Positions 1 through 11,672 are shown, numbered from the stretch's first letter. The stretch: 64,000 nucleotides of DNA from Mactra quadrangularis (GCA_025267735.1 CM046306.1:30459919-30523918); one strand, 5' to 3'. Made by a program: numbers and translations. Notes: generated from the letters alone by a model not told the origin.

Positions 1-552
1 AATGTGAACAAGCCATAAAATTGTAGTCTCTGTTTCAAGTTTATGTGAACAAGCTTTAAAATTGTTGTCTCTTTTTCAAGTCAATGTGAACAAGCCATAA
101 AATTGTAGTCTCTGTTTCAAGTCAATGTGAACAAGCCATAAAATTGTAGTCTCTGTTTCAAGTCAATGTGAACAAGCCATAAAATTGTAGTCTCTGTTTC
201 AAGTCATTGTGAACAAGCCACAAAATTGTTGCCTTTGTCTCAAGTCAATGTGAACAAGCCATAAAATTGTAGTCTCTGTTTCAAGTCAATGTGAACAAGC
301 CATAAAATTGTTGTCTCTGTTTCAAGTTAATGTGAACAAGCCATAAAATTGTATTCTCTGTTTAAAGTCAATGTGAACAAGCCATAAAATTGTAGTCTCT
401 GTTTAAAGTCAATGTGAACAAGCCATAAAATTGTAGTCTCTGTTTAAAGTCAATGTGAACAAGCCATAAAATTGTAGTCTCTGTTCCAAGTCAATGTGAA
501 CAAGCTATAAAAGTGTAGTCTTTGTCTCAAGTTAATGTGAACAAGCTATATT
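1..552. repeat. 41-bp tandem satellite, about 13.5 copies
   Basis: A head-to-tail array whose unit begins AATGTGAACAAGCCATAAAA and recurs every 41 bases (1, 42, 83, 124 and so on to 534). Copies differ by a few substitutions. The array runs off the left edge, so its full length is unknown. There are no unique spacers between copies, so it is a satellite and not a CRISPR array. Confidence 0.95.
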
Positions 553-782
553 TTACACTACAATCTATGACAATCTATACATGTAATATTGCTATCAATG
601 GTTACTATGTAAACCCTGTATGTATATTTTTGATTAGATTATGAAGCGCATGCTTGATTTTATGATTTATTTACGATAACACTTTTGTTATATTTTATCA
701 CATACCTAAATTTGGTTTCAAGTTGTTTTTTCTTGCACTGGGATGTAATGTTTAAGGTATTCACTTTATTATACTTTTACAG

Positions 783-966
783 CTGGCAGACAACCACAGG
801 TTATTGCAATATCATGCGAACTTTGAAGATTTTTAATTCCGAAGTACACGTGTACTTCATTTGTGAAGAAAATGATTCCTATAATAAAACTGTAAGGACA
901 ACCGATTTTGAAAGTCTTGACAGTGGGGCTTTAATGTACTTGCCTGAGAACTCTACAGATTCCTGA
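783..966 (+). CDS. possible 3'-terminal exon of an upstream gene, unknown product
   Basis: A T-rich tract ending in TTTTACAG (775-782) looks like a splice acceptor. It is followed by 61 open codons starting at 784 (Trp-Gln-Thr-Thr-Thr...) and a TGA ending at 966. The encoded piece is polar, with several acidic residues and two possible N-glycosylation sites (NDS, NST). A polyadenylation signal AATAAA lies at 1167-1172, a plausible distance downstream. The first coding exons would have to lie left of the satellite, outside the window. I recognise no family. The open frame may be chance in AT-rich DNA, so this is a low-confidence call. Confidence 0.25.
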
Positions 967-1630
967 AGTTCAGTAGTGTTTCGGATTATAACGTGTTAAT
1001 TTTTATCAACTCGTATTTAACGTGACGCCACATATATTTTAATATTGAACAAATACATGGCTGTTGTAAAGTACTCTTCGTTCATAAACCTTATATGGTA
1101 AAAAAAATTTTTTTCATGTTTAAATCGATATAGCATGGGATTTTTATTTTATATTTTTTGGAGTAAAATAAAACACAATCACTCGGATTGAAGCATTTAT
1201 AAAAAAACTCTTGCTGACGCTTGTGTTATTTAATTTTAGCATATCCAACCTCGTGCCTATACTTGATTCTGCAATAAAATATTATCAACTATACATTATT
1301 TCTTAAATATCATGATTTATTTATGACATTCTGTTAACCCTAATGGCAAATAATAATATCATACTTTCATGTTCTCCTTATAGATAATATTTCAATAAAT
1401 CATTATATGTAAGATAGTCTAGTATCGTACTACATGAAATAATGATACAAAATATACATATAAATATCATATTTATTGTTAGCCATCGACAGTACAGTGA
1501 AACCTTTCTAGAACATACACTTGCTTCATCTGTTATCATCGAGAATTGACTTATCATCCTGTCATATAAATGTCTATTACTCTTCATGTTTGTTACTTTA
1601 CCCCGAATTTCAACAATCATTTCGTATGGT
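967..1630. other. non-coding stretch
   Basis: AT-rich sequence with no convincing ORF. It has a poly(A) signal at 1167-1172 that could end the transcript of the possible exon at 783-966. Nothing else is recognised. Confidence 0.5.
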
Positions 1631-1793
1631 GACTGATTTACGCCATGTCGTATTTTCGTTTCTTTGCCGCGAAGACTAAAAAAAAACGAAAAAACGAAGG
1701 GACGACAAATCCACAGTTTGTCGTATCTTTGTTTTTTCGTATTTTCTAATCTTCGCGGCGAAGAAACGAAAATACGACATGGCGTAAATCAGC
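1631..1793. mobile_element. short foldback element with ~50-bp inverted arms
   Basis: The left arm (1631-1678) reads GACTGATTTACGCCATGTCG and continues; the right arm (about 1749-1793) is its near-perfect reverse complement and ends GGCGTAAATCAGCC. The short middle contains a second small palindrome (GACAAA...TTTGTC). No ORF. This is the architecture of a non-autonomous hairpin MITE. Confidence 0.8.
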
Positions 1794-2199
1794 CAAAATA
1801 ATTTCGATATATCGCCTTGTCCAGTCGGTCTACTCTAGTTTGCTAGACTGGTCTATATCGCTTGACCTAAGCTTACAACTTTGTACTACGCACGTACTAG
1901 TAGAGCAGCAAAGTGTCATATTTTGAATTTCACAGGACCACAAAAAGTCACAAAACGAGTCATATACCAAACTGTTCGGGACAGTCTGAAGTTTATCAGA
2001 CTGCCGGCATAAAATAAAAATGTTTGGTGCGGGCCCGGAAATCCAAGATGGCGTCCAAAATGGCCGCCATTTCGGCTGGTAGTAGGCTTATAAGAAAAAC
2101 CTTATGTAGCATTTATATTATTATAAAAGATGCCAAAGAAACATTGAAAAGCTTTTGTACATGAAAAGTACCAAAAAAATCATGTAAGTTGGATTTCGC

Positions 2200-2239
2200 T
2201 CAAGGTCATTTTCAAGGTCAAATTCAAGGTCAAAGGTCA
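2200..2239 (+). promoter_or_regulatory. cluster of nuclear-receptor-type half-sites with a perfect DR1
   Basis: TCAAGGTCA occurs at 2200-2208, 2212-2220 and 2224-2232. The last overlaps AGGTCAAAGGTCA (2227-2239), a perfect direct repeat with 1-bp spacing. TCAAGGTCA is the known extended half-site of ERR/NR5A-type receptors, and DR1 is the known site of RXR/HNF4-type dimers. Related clusters recur at 2565-2601, 4120-4157, 8465-8503 and 8830-8867. Binding is inference. Confidence 0.5.
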
Positions 2240-2766
2240 AATTTCCCGAAAATTTCACCAATTGACCTCATTACTTCTTTTATATTTTCAAAACAGCATG
2301 CTATAGAATGTGATTTACAACATAAATAGATTGTACAATGTATGCCCTTTACAAATTTATTCATTGTAGGCAAAAATATTTTGTTGCCATGGAGATTTAC
2401 AGGCAATTTTAAAATATCCAATATGGCCGCTATTTTACTCTGTATCAGGCTTACTCTTATGTCATAATTATCATTTTATGTTTGTTATTGAAATAACTGC
2501 GAAAGAAATCTGGTACAACTTTAGTAAATAAGTGTTTTTAATTTTTGATGGTTGGGTTTTATCCAAGGTCATTTTCAAGGTCGAATTGAAGGTCAAGGTC
2601 AAAAAGCCCAAAAATATCAAGTTTTCCTCAAAATTTTCAATATTTATTAAAAACTGCATGATATCATATGGAATATGATTTACAACATTTTCTACAATGT
2701 ATACCCTTTACACATTTTTCATTTTATATCAAAATACTAGGTTGCCATGGAGATACAGGAACAATT

Positions 2767-3964
2767 GACCTTACGCCAGAATACCTATGCTCCGCCCACC
2801 GATACACGTGGTACATTGTCCGACATTATCAGGGATTAATCTATGTCCCTAACCATTATCTATGTTTTGAAAGTAACAGGTTCAAATGCATGCTATTTAC
2901 TTACTTGTCATCCGATTTCGTAAAACTTAATATTTTTGAAAAGAGCATTGTCTCATCTATCGAATGATACATTATTTTATGAATATCCATTCATAAATAT
3001 TCAAATTAAATGTGAGTCCATTTGCTCCAACAAAAAAATAAATGCACAAAGAATGAGCAAGTTGAAAGAATACACTTAAATTTGAACGCTGGTAATAGTC
3101 GTTTTGATGTACGGATTTTGAACAGTAAAACATGCAAAAAATATTACATTACGTTAGCTATCAAATGATGTAGAGTAAATTAAAATATGTCGAGAAATAA
3201 AAAATTAAGGGGTGGTTATTAGGGGCTATCTAGACGGAGTTGTGTTCAAATACATGCATATCATTTACGAGATATCATAGTTCCTAAAGATTAATTTGTC
3301 TGAAAATGGCATTGTCATAACTTTCAAATGATTCCCTTTTTTATAATATCCATTGATATATATTAAAAGTAAAGGTAGGTTCATTTGCTTCAACAAAAAA
3401 CATTATATGCGCAAAAATTATCGAAGAACGCATCTCACATTGAACGGTTTTAGAAATCCTTTATAAATCAGAAAACTGTTGGATACACACGAAAACAACT
3501 TTATATACATGTAATCCTTAAAATGGTGTATAGGTGATATAGGTGATAACATATGCTGAGAAATAAAAAGTTAAGGGGTGGGTCCATAGATCTTTGTGGT
3601 ACATTTTGGGGGTAAACATGCATGAAAAATGTAATTTTCAACCTGATTTATTACATACTTGTATTTATTGTCGTCAGATTATTATGTAGTTTAAACTTTT
3701 ATCACAGTATTTATAGACCCCATGTGTACATATTTTGACCATTCTAATTTGTTTTATACAGTTTATTTTGTAACTTTCACTAAGAACCCTATATAACTGT
3801 ACATAGGGTCCATGCTAACACATAAGAAATTCGATGTCCGCCAAGACCAGGTGTCGGACAAAATGGCGGCCGATAAGCCGCTTATCTTAGATAAGCATCA
3901 GAGTATCAAATGCCGGACGCTGATTGGCTAATAGGAGCTGTCAATCAAATTCTGGCGTAAGGTC
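2767..3964. mobile_element. 1198-bp transposon nested in the left arm, 16-bp TIRs, AATT target duplication
   Basis: Terminal inverted repeats GACCTTACGCCAGAAT (2767-2782) and ATTCTGGCGTAAGGTC (3949-3964) match exactly. They are flanked by AATT on both sides (2763-2766, 3965-3968). The uninterrupted site is preserved once in the right arm (8660-8663), confirming a 4-bp duplication. Inside are two diverged direct repeats of about 360 bp (from about 2875 and 3238), each ending near a GAAATAAAAARTTAAGGGGTGG motif. A 99-codon ORF crosses the left boundary, so it is chance. No transposase is seen: a non-autonomous element of unassigned superfamily. Confidence 0.88.
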
Positions 3965-4665
3965 AATTCTAAAACATCAAATATGGCTGTTATATCACTC
4001 TGTATCAGCTTATTTTAAAGTCACGGCATTGTATGTATATTGTTGAAATGACTGCAAAAGAAACCTAGTACAGCTTTAGAAAATGAGAGTTGTTATTTTT
4101 TATTGGTTGGGTTTCATTCAAGGTCATTTATCAAGGTCGTATTCAAGGTCAAGGTCAAGAGGACAAAAAATACCAAATTTTCTGCAGAATTTTTATATTC
4201 ATTCAAAACTGCATGATATCATATGAAATATGATTTACAACATTATTTTTTTCCACAATGTATATCCTTTACGATTTATTCATTTGGTATAAAAATACCT
4301 GGTTGCCATGGAGATACAGAAACAATTCTAAAATATCAAATATGGCCGCTATTTTACTCTGTATCAGCTTATTTTAAAGTCATAGCATTGTAGGTATATT
4401 ATTGAAATAACCGAGTAAGAAACCTTATAAAACTTAAGTAAATGCAAAGTACATCATCAACTTAGTTAGTTTGGATTCATTCCAGTTCATTAAAAAGATC
4501 AAACTCAAGGTCAAATGTGAAAAATGACCCATTTCCCTAATTGCTTTTATAACTTTTTATCAGTTCAAAACTGATTTACATAGAATGTGATTCAAATTAC
4601 AAATTGTTTCTACAGTACATACACTTTCCATTTTTCAATAATTTATCCAGATATTAATAATATCA

Positions 4666-5577
4666 GTATTTTATTCAAAGTTAAAAGTAAGTTGTGATAT
4701 CTAAATGATGGAGAAATCACAACTAAACACCGTATTATTTGGTATCATATTATGTATGTAGGTTTTTATTATGTACGTACATGTAGTTGCAAATATTAGT
4801 ACATTTATACATATTAACATAATCAATTAGGGTGTTTATAGTTATTGCAAATGGTCAACATTTTAGTTTCTTATATCTGCTAGTTACTCAGGTTAGAATC
4901 AACATATTCAAAACATAATGTTAAGTTCGGTTTATAAATATGTTGACAATAGCATTGTACATTTTTAATCATTTGCAATAGAAAAAAGTGAACATGTTTT
5001 TACAACAGTTCATTTCAATTTTTAACACTTGCCATGCAGTCACATGCTGCTGTACATAGTTGTTGAAAGATAAACAAAAACAATTTACTTAACAGCTGCA
5101 ATTACATTCAAGATCACTAATTAACTCCGGAGGAACTGCAGGTTTGGTCATAAATATTGGAATAGCTAAAGATAAGTCATTATCTATAGTGTAACCCAGT
5201 GTTGTTAAAGTTGGTAAGGTGTATCTGGCAATCAATGCATTTTCAAAATGAGCAATTGAAATAGACATCTTTGTAAGAGAACAAGAAAACTATCATTGTT
5301 GAATCAGTCAACGAGGTTTTACATTTTTATTTTTAATCAACTCTTCGGCCCGTTAAACATTGAGATTAGTTTTTATAACGTTTACCAACAAACTGACTAC
5401 ATGAAGAAATCTGACTGCAGGTAAATTCAGTTATATCTCCTAGCTGTAGATGTAGCTGCTCAGTAGATAATGTACGTGCAATGCTTGAAACATGTATATT
5501 ATACGGTCAAATTAGTTTGGACAGACTTTTACCTGTGTGGAAGGGTATATAGGATATCCTAATATCATAATAATGAT
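4666..5577. other. interior of the composite element, left of the LINE
   Basis: AT-rich, with no ORF above background and no clear match to the arms. It ends in the short CAT microsatellite (about 5580-5603) that forms the 3' tail of the LINE on the opposite strand. Confidence 0.5.
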
Positions 5578-7880
5578 GTAATATCATCATCATCATCATC
5601 ATATCCTGAGTTTATTTGTCATCTGCTGCGGGTGTCCCAGATACTGAGGTAGGCAGCAGGCGGCTTGAACGTCTAACACCAGCTCTCCATCCGTCCCTAT
5701 TGTGTGGACTGGTATTGCCCATACCACATACACTTAAATTGGTCTTGATGCAATCAGACCAAGATTTTCTAGGTCTTCTACGCCCACGGGCCCTTGGAAT
5801 ATCCATGTTCATAATAGTGTGTGTACAATTGTTACGAGAAGCATGACCAAACCCCCTCAGGCGTTTGGTACGAAGAGCTATGGCTATCTCTTGAATTCCT
5901 AATTTGGTGTACAGAGAATCTGTGGTGACATTATCATTAGGCTTAACACCGCAGATCCAACGGACCATGGCTCTATCATTACGTTGTAATCGATGTAGGT
6001 CTGAAGTGGACGGCCCCCAGGATTCACTGCCATGAAAGAGTGTAGACCGGACACAGGCATTGAAGACTTTTCCTCGAGTACAAAGAGATATATGTCTTGA
6101 AGTCATGATTGGTAGAAGCTTTCTGAATTTTCCCCTGGCTATATGACGTCTGGTGATAATGGCGAGCTTGCAGCCTCCACCTGCGCAAAGCATATCACCC
6201 AGGTAACAGAAACTTGGTTCAACATCAAGGACTGTTCCATCGACATCCACTTGTGTACATGGTCTACCATCTATAGGACGAGACAGCAGCCCACAACATC
6301 TTAGGCACACATAAAGTGGGTTGGCATGAAGTGGACCTTTGATGGCACTACACTTCTTGTGTACCCATAGCCCGCACTGAGAACACTGGATAGCGTTACT
6401 CCCAACTCCACTTCGACACACCGCACAAGGGAAGTCTCCACTATCTTGTAGAAGATCAAGACCTGGCCTCGAGATCATGAATTAGGTTTTCTTCATGTTT
6501 ACCCTCAGTCCTCTTTCCTCCAAACCACTCTTCCATGCCTTGAGCTTGTTGATGCAATCTTCAAGTGAATCCGCAACCAGTGCCAGGTCATCAGCGTAGA
6601 GTAATTCCCATGGCACACCAGTACGAAAAGCACGAGATAAAGCTTCTAGTACGAGGATAAAAAGAAGAGGACTGAGGACAGATCCCTGGAGTATATACCC
6701 TGGACGACACGTACAGCCCACTCTTCTACACCAAGGTCTCTAAGTGCCCACCACAGAACTTTTCGGGGTACTCGGTCGAATGCCTTTTCTAGATCAACAA
6801 AGGCAAAATACAATGGCTTTTTTTGCAGCCATGTGTTTTTCTTGAAGCTGACGAAGTATGAATATGGCGTCAGAAGTGCCACGACCAGGTATAAACCCAA
6901 ACTGCATGGTGTCAATGTCAACCATACCACGTATATGAGAGTCTAGCACTCGTTCCAACAGCTTCATGGTCTGGTCAGTGAGCTTCAGGCCACGGTAGTT
7001 ATCACGATCCAAGGCATCACCTTTACCTTTGTAGAGATTCATTATGTAGCTCTCCTCCCAGTCCTTGGGGACTGTTCCTTCGCGAAAAACAATCTCAGCT
7101 AAGTCTCTCAACAATACCACACCTTCTTCACCTGCAGCTTGCAACATTTCACAGGTGATACCAGATGGCCCAGCAGCTTTACCACACTTCATACTTTTGA
7201 GAGCATTGCGGATTGAATCTAAGGTGGCAGGAGGGGGAGGGCCTGCTATAGGAGGAGCTTCTGGGAGCTGATCACAGGGCCACTCGAATTCCACGTCCAG
7301 TAGTCTGGAATAATGTTCTACCCACGCCTTTATTTTGTCCTCATCACACAATGACAACTCGCCGTCATCGTTTCTTACGCACTTCTCACCCACAACATAT
7401 TGGTTAGTCTTGTCCATTTGTTTGGCTAACTTGAAGATACTACTGTCATTCGGGGAGATGTTTGCAAATGTTTCTTTTTCAGCAGCTGACTTTGCTGACC
7501 AGACACCATGCTTGGCTAACCGCTTAGCCTCATTGTAGGCAAGTTTGGCCTTCTTTGCCTCTTCGATCTTGTTAGCTTTATTCAACGATTTATATACTTT
7601 GAAGCGCGCTCTTTTCAGTGAGATCGCATCTCTGACATTGTCATTCCACCACCAGGTTTCACGTTTCCATTGATGGCCTTTGGAGAAACCAAAACTTTTC
7701 CCAGCTGCTTCAAGAAGTGGGGACTTAAGTCGAGCCCAAACATCCTCCACAGAAGTCATAAGATCAACACTACGCATTCCTCCATCGGGATTACCTTCAC
7801 ATCCTGGACTGAAGAGCGGAAGTTCTTGCGGAATAAGATGTAATCAATTTGAGTCCTATGACTGCCTGAGGAATAGGTTA
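5578..7880 (-). mobile_element. 5'-truncated non-LTR retrotransposon (LINE), RTE-like
   Basis: On the - strand this runs from the end of an endonuclease domain, through reverse transcriptase, to a C-terminal zinc-finger domain. After the stop codon at 5612 it ends within a few dozen bases in an (ATG)n tail. A very short 3' UTR with a trinucleotide tail is known for RTE-type LINEs. The 5' end is truncated near 7880, as is usual for LINE insertions. No clear flanking duplication was found. It sits in the centre of the composite foldback element. Clade is a judgement from motifs only. Confidence 0.85.
5612..7870 (-). pseudogene. LINE reverse transcriptase polyprotein, broken
   Basis: The order, read on the - strand, is: an endonuclease C-terminal piece with SGSHRTQIDYILF (about 7870-7778); a linker; RT motifs including NLYKGKGDALDRDNYRGL and FGFIPGRGTSDAIFIL in the 6794-7777 frame; FVDLEKAFDRVP (near 6760-6800); the catalytic box YADD (6587-6598); a CxxC...CxxC...HKKC finger (about 6340-6425); and the typical FCYLGDML and RRPRKSW motifs toward the end. 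Breaks: a frameshift beside a T-run near 6820, a second frameshift with loss of about 20 residues near 6690, and an in-frame TAA at 6482-6484. It cannot encode an active enzyme. Confidence 0.9.
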
Positions 7881-8102
7881 TGAAGTTATTTATATGATAT
7901 CATTAAAAAAATAAAACACCTAGTAATATCTTATGTCAGTAGATATCTATTCCAGCAATGTTTGTAGATTTCAAAAAGAACATAGGTGAAAAAAGCATGC
8001 ATGAGTTCGCCAATGATATAGATGATACTAAACTTTCGAGCAAAGGTGTTTGTTTCAAGTGTTCATTATAAAAATCATTAAGTAGTGATATTTATAGATA
8101 TA
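7881..8102. other. interior of the composite element, right of the LINE
   Basis: Short AT-rich stretch between the truncated LINE end and the right arm. No ORF and no repeat recognised. Confidence 0.4.
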
Positions 8103-9542
8103 TATGACCTTGAATTTGACCTTTATTATGACCTTAAATGAATCCAAACTAACAAGGTTTATAAAGTACCTTGCATTTACTAAAAGTAAAGCTGTACCAA
8201 GTTTTTTTGCAGTTATTTCAATGATATACAAACAATGCTAAAACAAATAATAAGAATATGCCTTATAAAGAGTGAAATAACAGCCATGTGTGATATTTTA
8301 GCATCGTTTGTACATCTCCATGGCAATTAGAATTTCACATAAAATGAATAATTTGTAAAGGCCATAAAGTGTCGAAAGAATTTAAATTGTAAATGCAATT
8401 CCATAGTATACAGTTTTAAATAAATATTGAAAATTAGGAGTGAAATGTACTATTTTCGGTACTCATGACCTTTTGACCTTGAATTCGACCTTGATAATGA
8501 CCTAGAATGAAACCCAACCAACAATGGTAAATGAATAACTCCCATTTGTTAAAGTTGTACAATGTTTCTTACTAAGCTATTTCAATAATATACATTCAAT
8601 GCTATGACTTTAAAATAAGCCGATACAGAGTAAAATAGTGGCCACATTTGATAATTTAGAATTGTTTCTGTATCTCCATGGCAACCAGGTATTTTGATAT
8701 CAAATGAATTAATCTTAAAGGATATACATTGTAGAAAGAAATTTTGTTGTAAATCATATTTCATATGATATCATGCAGTTTTGAATGAATATTAAAAATT
8801 CTGGGGGAAATTGTAATTTTTGGTCCTTTTGACCTTGACCTTTAATTCGACCTTGATAATGACCTTGGATGAAACCCTATCAATAATGAAAAAATAACAA
8901 CTCTCATTTTCTAAAGCTGTTCCAGGTTTCTTTTGCAGTTATTTCAATAATACATATACATGTTATGACTTTAGAATAAGCCTGATACAGAGTAAAATAG
9001 CGGCCATATTGGATATTTTAAAATTGCCGGTAAATCTCCATGGCAACCAAATTTTTTTGCATACAATGCATATATTTGTAAAGGGCATACATTGTACAAA
9101 CTATTTATGTTGTAAATCACATTCCATAGCATTTCGTTTTGTAAATATAAAAGAAGAAATGAGGTCAATTGGTGAAATTTTCAGGAAATTTGACCTTTGA
9201 CCTTGAATTCGACCTTGATAATGACCTTGAGTGAAATCCAACTTACATTATTTTTTTGGTACTTTTCATGTACAAAAGCTTTTTAATGTTTCTTTGGCTT
9301 CTTCTAAAATGATAAAAATGCTACACAAGGTTTTTCTAATAAGCCTACTACCGACTAAAATGGCGGCCATTTTGGACGCCATCTTGGATTTCCGGGCCCG
9401 CACCCAAAATTTTTAATTTATGCCGGCAGTCTGATAAACTTCAGACTGTCATGAACAGTTTGGTGTATGACTCATTTTGTGACTTTTTGTGGTCCTGTAA
9501 CTTCTTAACGGAGCCACTTTTTGACACTTTGCTGCTCTACTA
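8103..9542 (-). repeat. right inverted arm of the composite element
   Basis: Reverse complement of the left arm, units in mirror order (about 9400-9010, 9000-8650, 8640-8290, 8280-8103). It lacks the 1.2-kb insertion seen on the left. It keeps the uninterrupted target sequence around AATT (8660-8663) and so serves as a built-in empty-site control. Confidence 0.85.
9190..9231 (-). promoter_or_regulatory. mirror cluster of AAGGTCA half-sites with DR1 in the right arm
   Basis: TGACCTTTGACCT (9191-9203) is the reverse complement of the DR1 in the left arm. Two further TGACCTTGA-like half-sites follow to 9231. Conservation of spacing between the arms reflects common descent of the arms; function is not shown. 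Confidence 0.45.
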
Positions 9543-9545
9543 TAC

Positions 9546-10135
9546 CTTTCAGTGGCTGAAAACTGCACTTAATACAGAGGTAGACGAATGAATGGCCGTA
9601 AAATATAACACCACCGAACACTACGAAGATGTATACATATATTATTAATTATTCTATGGCTTAAACTCGGCTTCCTACACTCGGCCTACTACCCAGATGG
9701 TTGGCACATTTTACCTGGCTCTTATATATTTCCATATTTCCGTTATTTTTCTGTATAAAGAAACAAAGAAAATTAGTAACAAACCGGGAAGGAAAAGCAA
9801 TAATGTCGAATTAAGATGGGTCGAACCACCACCGGCTTCTCGAACCTTTTGTCCCGAATCTTATAGTTCGAGATTTTGAACTTCTACTGTATATAGGTTT
9901 GACTTCTTTAGATATGATATCTCGTCCACCAGCCGACGGTTACTATATTGGATAACACTCATATATAACTTGCTAATCATTAATACATAACATGCGGTTG
10001 ATTAAGGATTACATCCGGATATTTTATCACACAATATGGTTAGTCTAATCTCGGTCTATAATTAAACATTATTTCTGTCTTAGATATAAACAATCCTATT
10101 GTAATACAGATGTTTATTGTCTATGAATATATCTG
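9546..10135. other. non-coding stretch
   Basis: Sequence right of the composite element. A 60-codon ORF at 9697-9879 has no recognisable motif and no splice or start context. Nothing else is supported. Confidence 0.4.
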
Positions 10136-10322
10136 ACCAAGTTATTAAATATAGAACGTTTATAGGTCATTGCAACTTCAGAAAACAAACAGTAAAGAGT
10201 CATTGTCCATCGTATACCAAGTTATTAAACATAGAACGTTTATCGGACATGGCAACTTCAGAAAACAAACAGTAGAGAGTCATTGTCCATCGTATACCAA
10301 GTTATTAAACATAGAACGTGTG
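10136..10322. repeat. 80-bp tandem repeat, about 2.3 copies
   Basis: ACCAAGTTATTAAAYATAGAACG recurs at 10136, 10216 and 10296, each followed by a near-identical segment with CAACTTCAGAAAACAAACAG. Recent local duplication, non-coding. Confidence 0.9.
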
Positions 10323-11510
10323 TAGGTCAAATATTTGGCCTATTTAGCTTGCAAACCTTTGTTTAGTCCACTCGCAATTGTCAGTTCTGCCATGATCGCA
10401 TGAATACCAATGATTCTCTGTAATTAGTTAATTGGTAAGTTATAACGCTGTTGCATTCAGAATCTCCATTTATGCCATTTTCCGTTCCAAGTTGCAAACC
10501 TATGTCGATAAAAGTACAAGCTCAAACTAGTAGACATTTAACTTCGCATCTCCTGACTTATTGTATACGCAATGCTCTCATTACATGTACGTTAACTATC
10601 TGATTGAGACCTAAATTCACACTTGTTGTCATTTTGTCATGCTGACCTGCTACAACTAGAATCAAAGCACTAATAGCGCTGTCGGACCAGTGGGTTTGAC
10701 CAGAGACTGAATGCATAACACGGAATTATATAACAAACGGAAGCGATACTAAGGAATTTCCCCTTACATTAACCGGATTAGACATACTTTAATTACACAA
10801 ACAGCTTATCGTCTGTTTGTTAACGCGTATTGCGGACTATATTAATTGAAGTAGTTATTACCCCCTTTTATTGCGCACGCGCAGCCTAATGTAATCGTCC
10901 GCGGCAAATTTTGATCAGCATTTGATTCAGTCTGATACTAAACATGGGGAAACCCAATGTAAAAATCGCCGCTACATTATTTTCAAGTTAGACCGTCTGC
11001 TGCTGGTGAGATCCGAGGTATTCCGATTTAATGGGTTCTTTATCTTCTCTAACATGTCTACATACATCATACATTTTCTCTCACATTCTCTCTGTCCCCT
11101 TTTCTGTTAAATAAATCTTGAACTCTGTTTGACCTAAATCATTATAGTCGATTTGCGCATATATAAAAACTTTCATAAAAATAAAATTTTATAAAATAAT
11201 GGTTTGTTCTGTACTATTGGCAAATATGGTATTATTGCATCAATCAATCTACTCACAGTCAATTATTGGTTACTAGTATATTGTATGTAGATAAATATAG
11301 CCTATATCAATCTTCTGTCTAGTTGTCTAACCTGCTACCACTTTCATGACGTCTTTCATTCACATTATCAAACCTTTTTACGATGCCAAAATTGTGGGTT
11401 TTCATGCATATGTGTATAATCAAGCCAACCAATGGTCAGTTCACATTGTACATATATCACTCTTCTGTATGCTTGGTATGTGTAGCAGACTTTAGTTGTT
11501 ACTGCTTTGC
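10323..11510. other. non-coding stretch
   Basis: No convincing ORF. A short reading frame at 10922-11110 lacks any motif. No repeat or structured element recognised. Confidence 0.4.
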
Positions 11511-11672
11511 TCTACTAATCATTGTTTTACCACTAATCATTGTTTGACCACTGATCATTGTTTGATCACTGATCATTGTTTGATCACTAATCATTGTTTG
11601 ACCACTAATCATTGTTTGATCACTGATCATTGTTTGACCACTGATCATTGTTTGACCACTGATCATTGTTTG
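11511..11672. repeat. 18-bp minisatellite, nine copies
   Basis: Units of the form CACTRATCATTGTTTGAY follow one another without spacers. Because 18 is a multiple of three, ORFs appear on both strands here (11496-11693, 11499-11729). They are artefacts of the repeat, not genes. Confidence 0.92.

Larger units (their letters stand above)
1898..4665 (+). repeat. left inverted arm of the composite element
   Basis: It begins with the terminal ~140 bases, then a GC-rich block (CGGGCCCGG at 2030-2042), then AAGATGGCGTCCAAAATGG (2045-2063). About four ~350-bp units follow. Each carries a cluster of AAGGTCA motifs, a GTTGCCATGGAGAT motif and an ATATGGCCGCTATTTTACTC motif. Units lie at about 2030-2420, 2420-2766, 3965-4330 and 4330-4665. 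The gap at 2767-3964 is a separate inserted transposon. Similarity to the right arm fades after about 4520. Confidence 0.85.
1898..9542. mobile_element. 7.6-kb composite foldback element with long, internally repeated inverted arms
   Basis: The two ends are exact inverted copies: TAGTAGAGCAGCAAAGTGTC at 1898 and its complement ending at 9542. A candidate 3-bp duplication TAC flanks them (1895-1897, 9543-9545). Inverted similarity continues inward for about 1.5 kb on each side through several ~350-bp units rich in AAGGTCA. The left arm is interrupted by a 1.2-kb transposon, and the centre holds a 5'-truncated LINE. No transposase ORF is visible, so the element is non-autonomous or dead. The 3-bp duplication is too short to be decisive; the superfamily is unknown. 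Confidence 0.8.

Noticed and set aside
1..552. CRISPR-like regular repeats
   Set aside because: The whole 41-bp unit repeats with no unique spacers, and the genome is a eukaryote's.
2668..2967. 99-codon ORF
   Set aside because: Crosses the boundary of the nested transposon at 2767, so it joins unrelated sequences.
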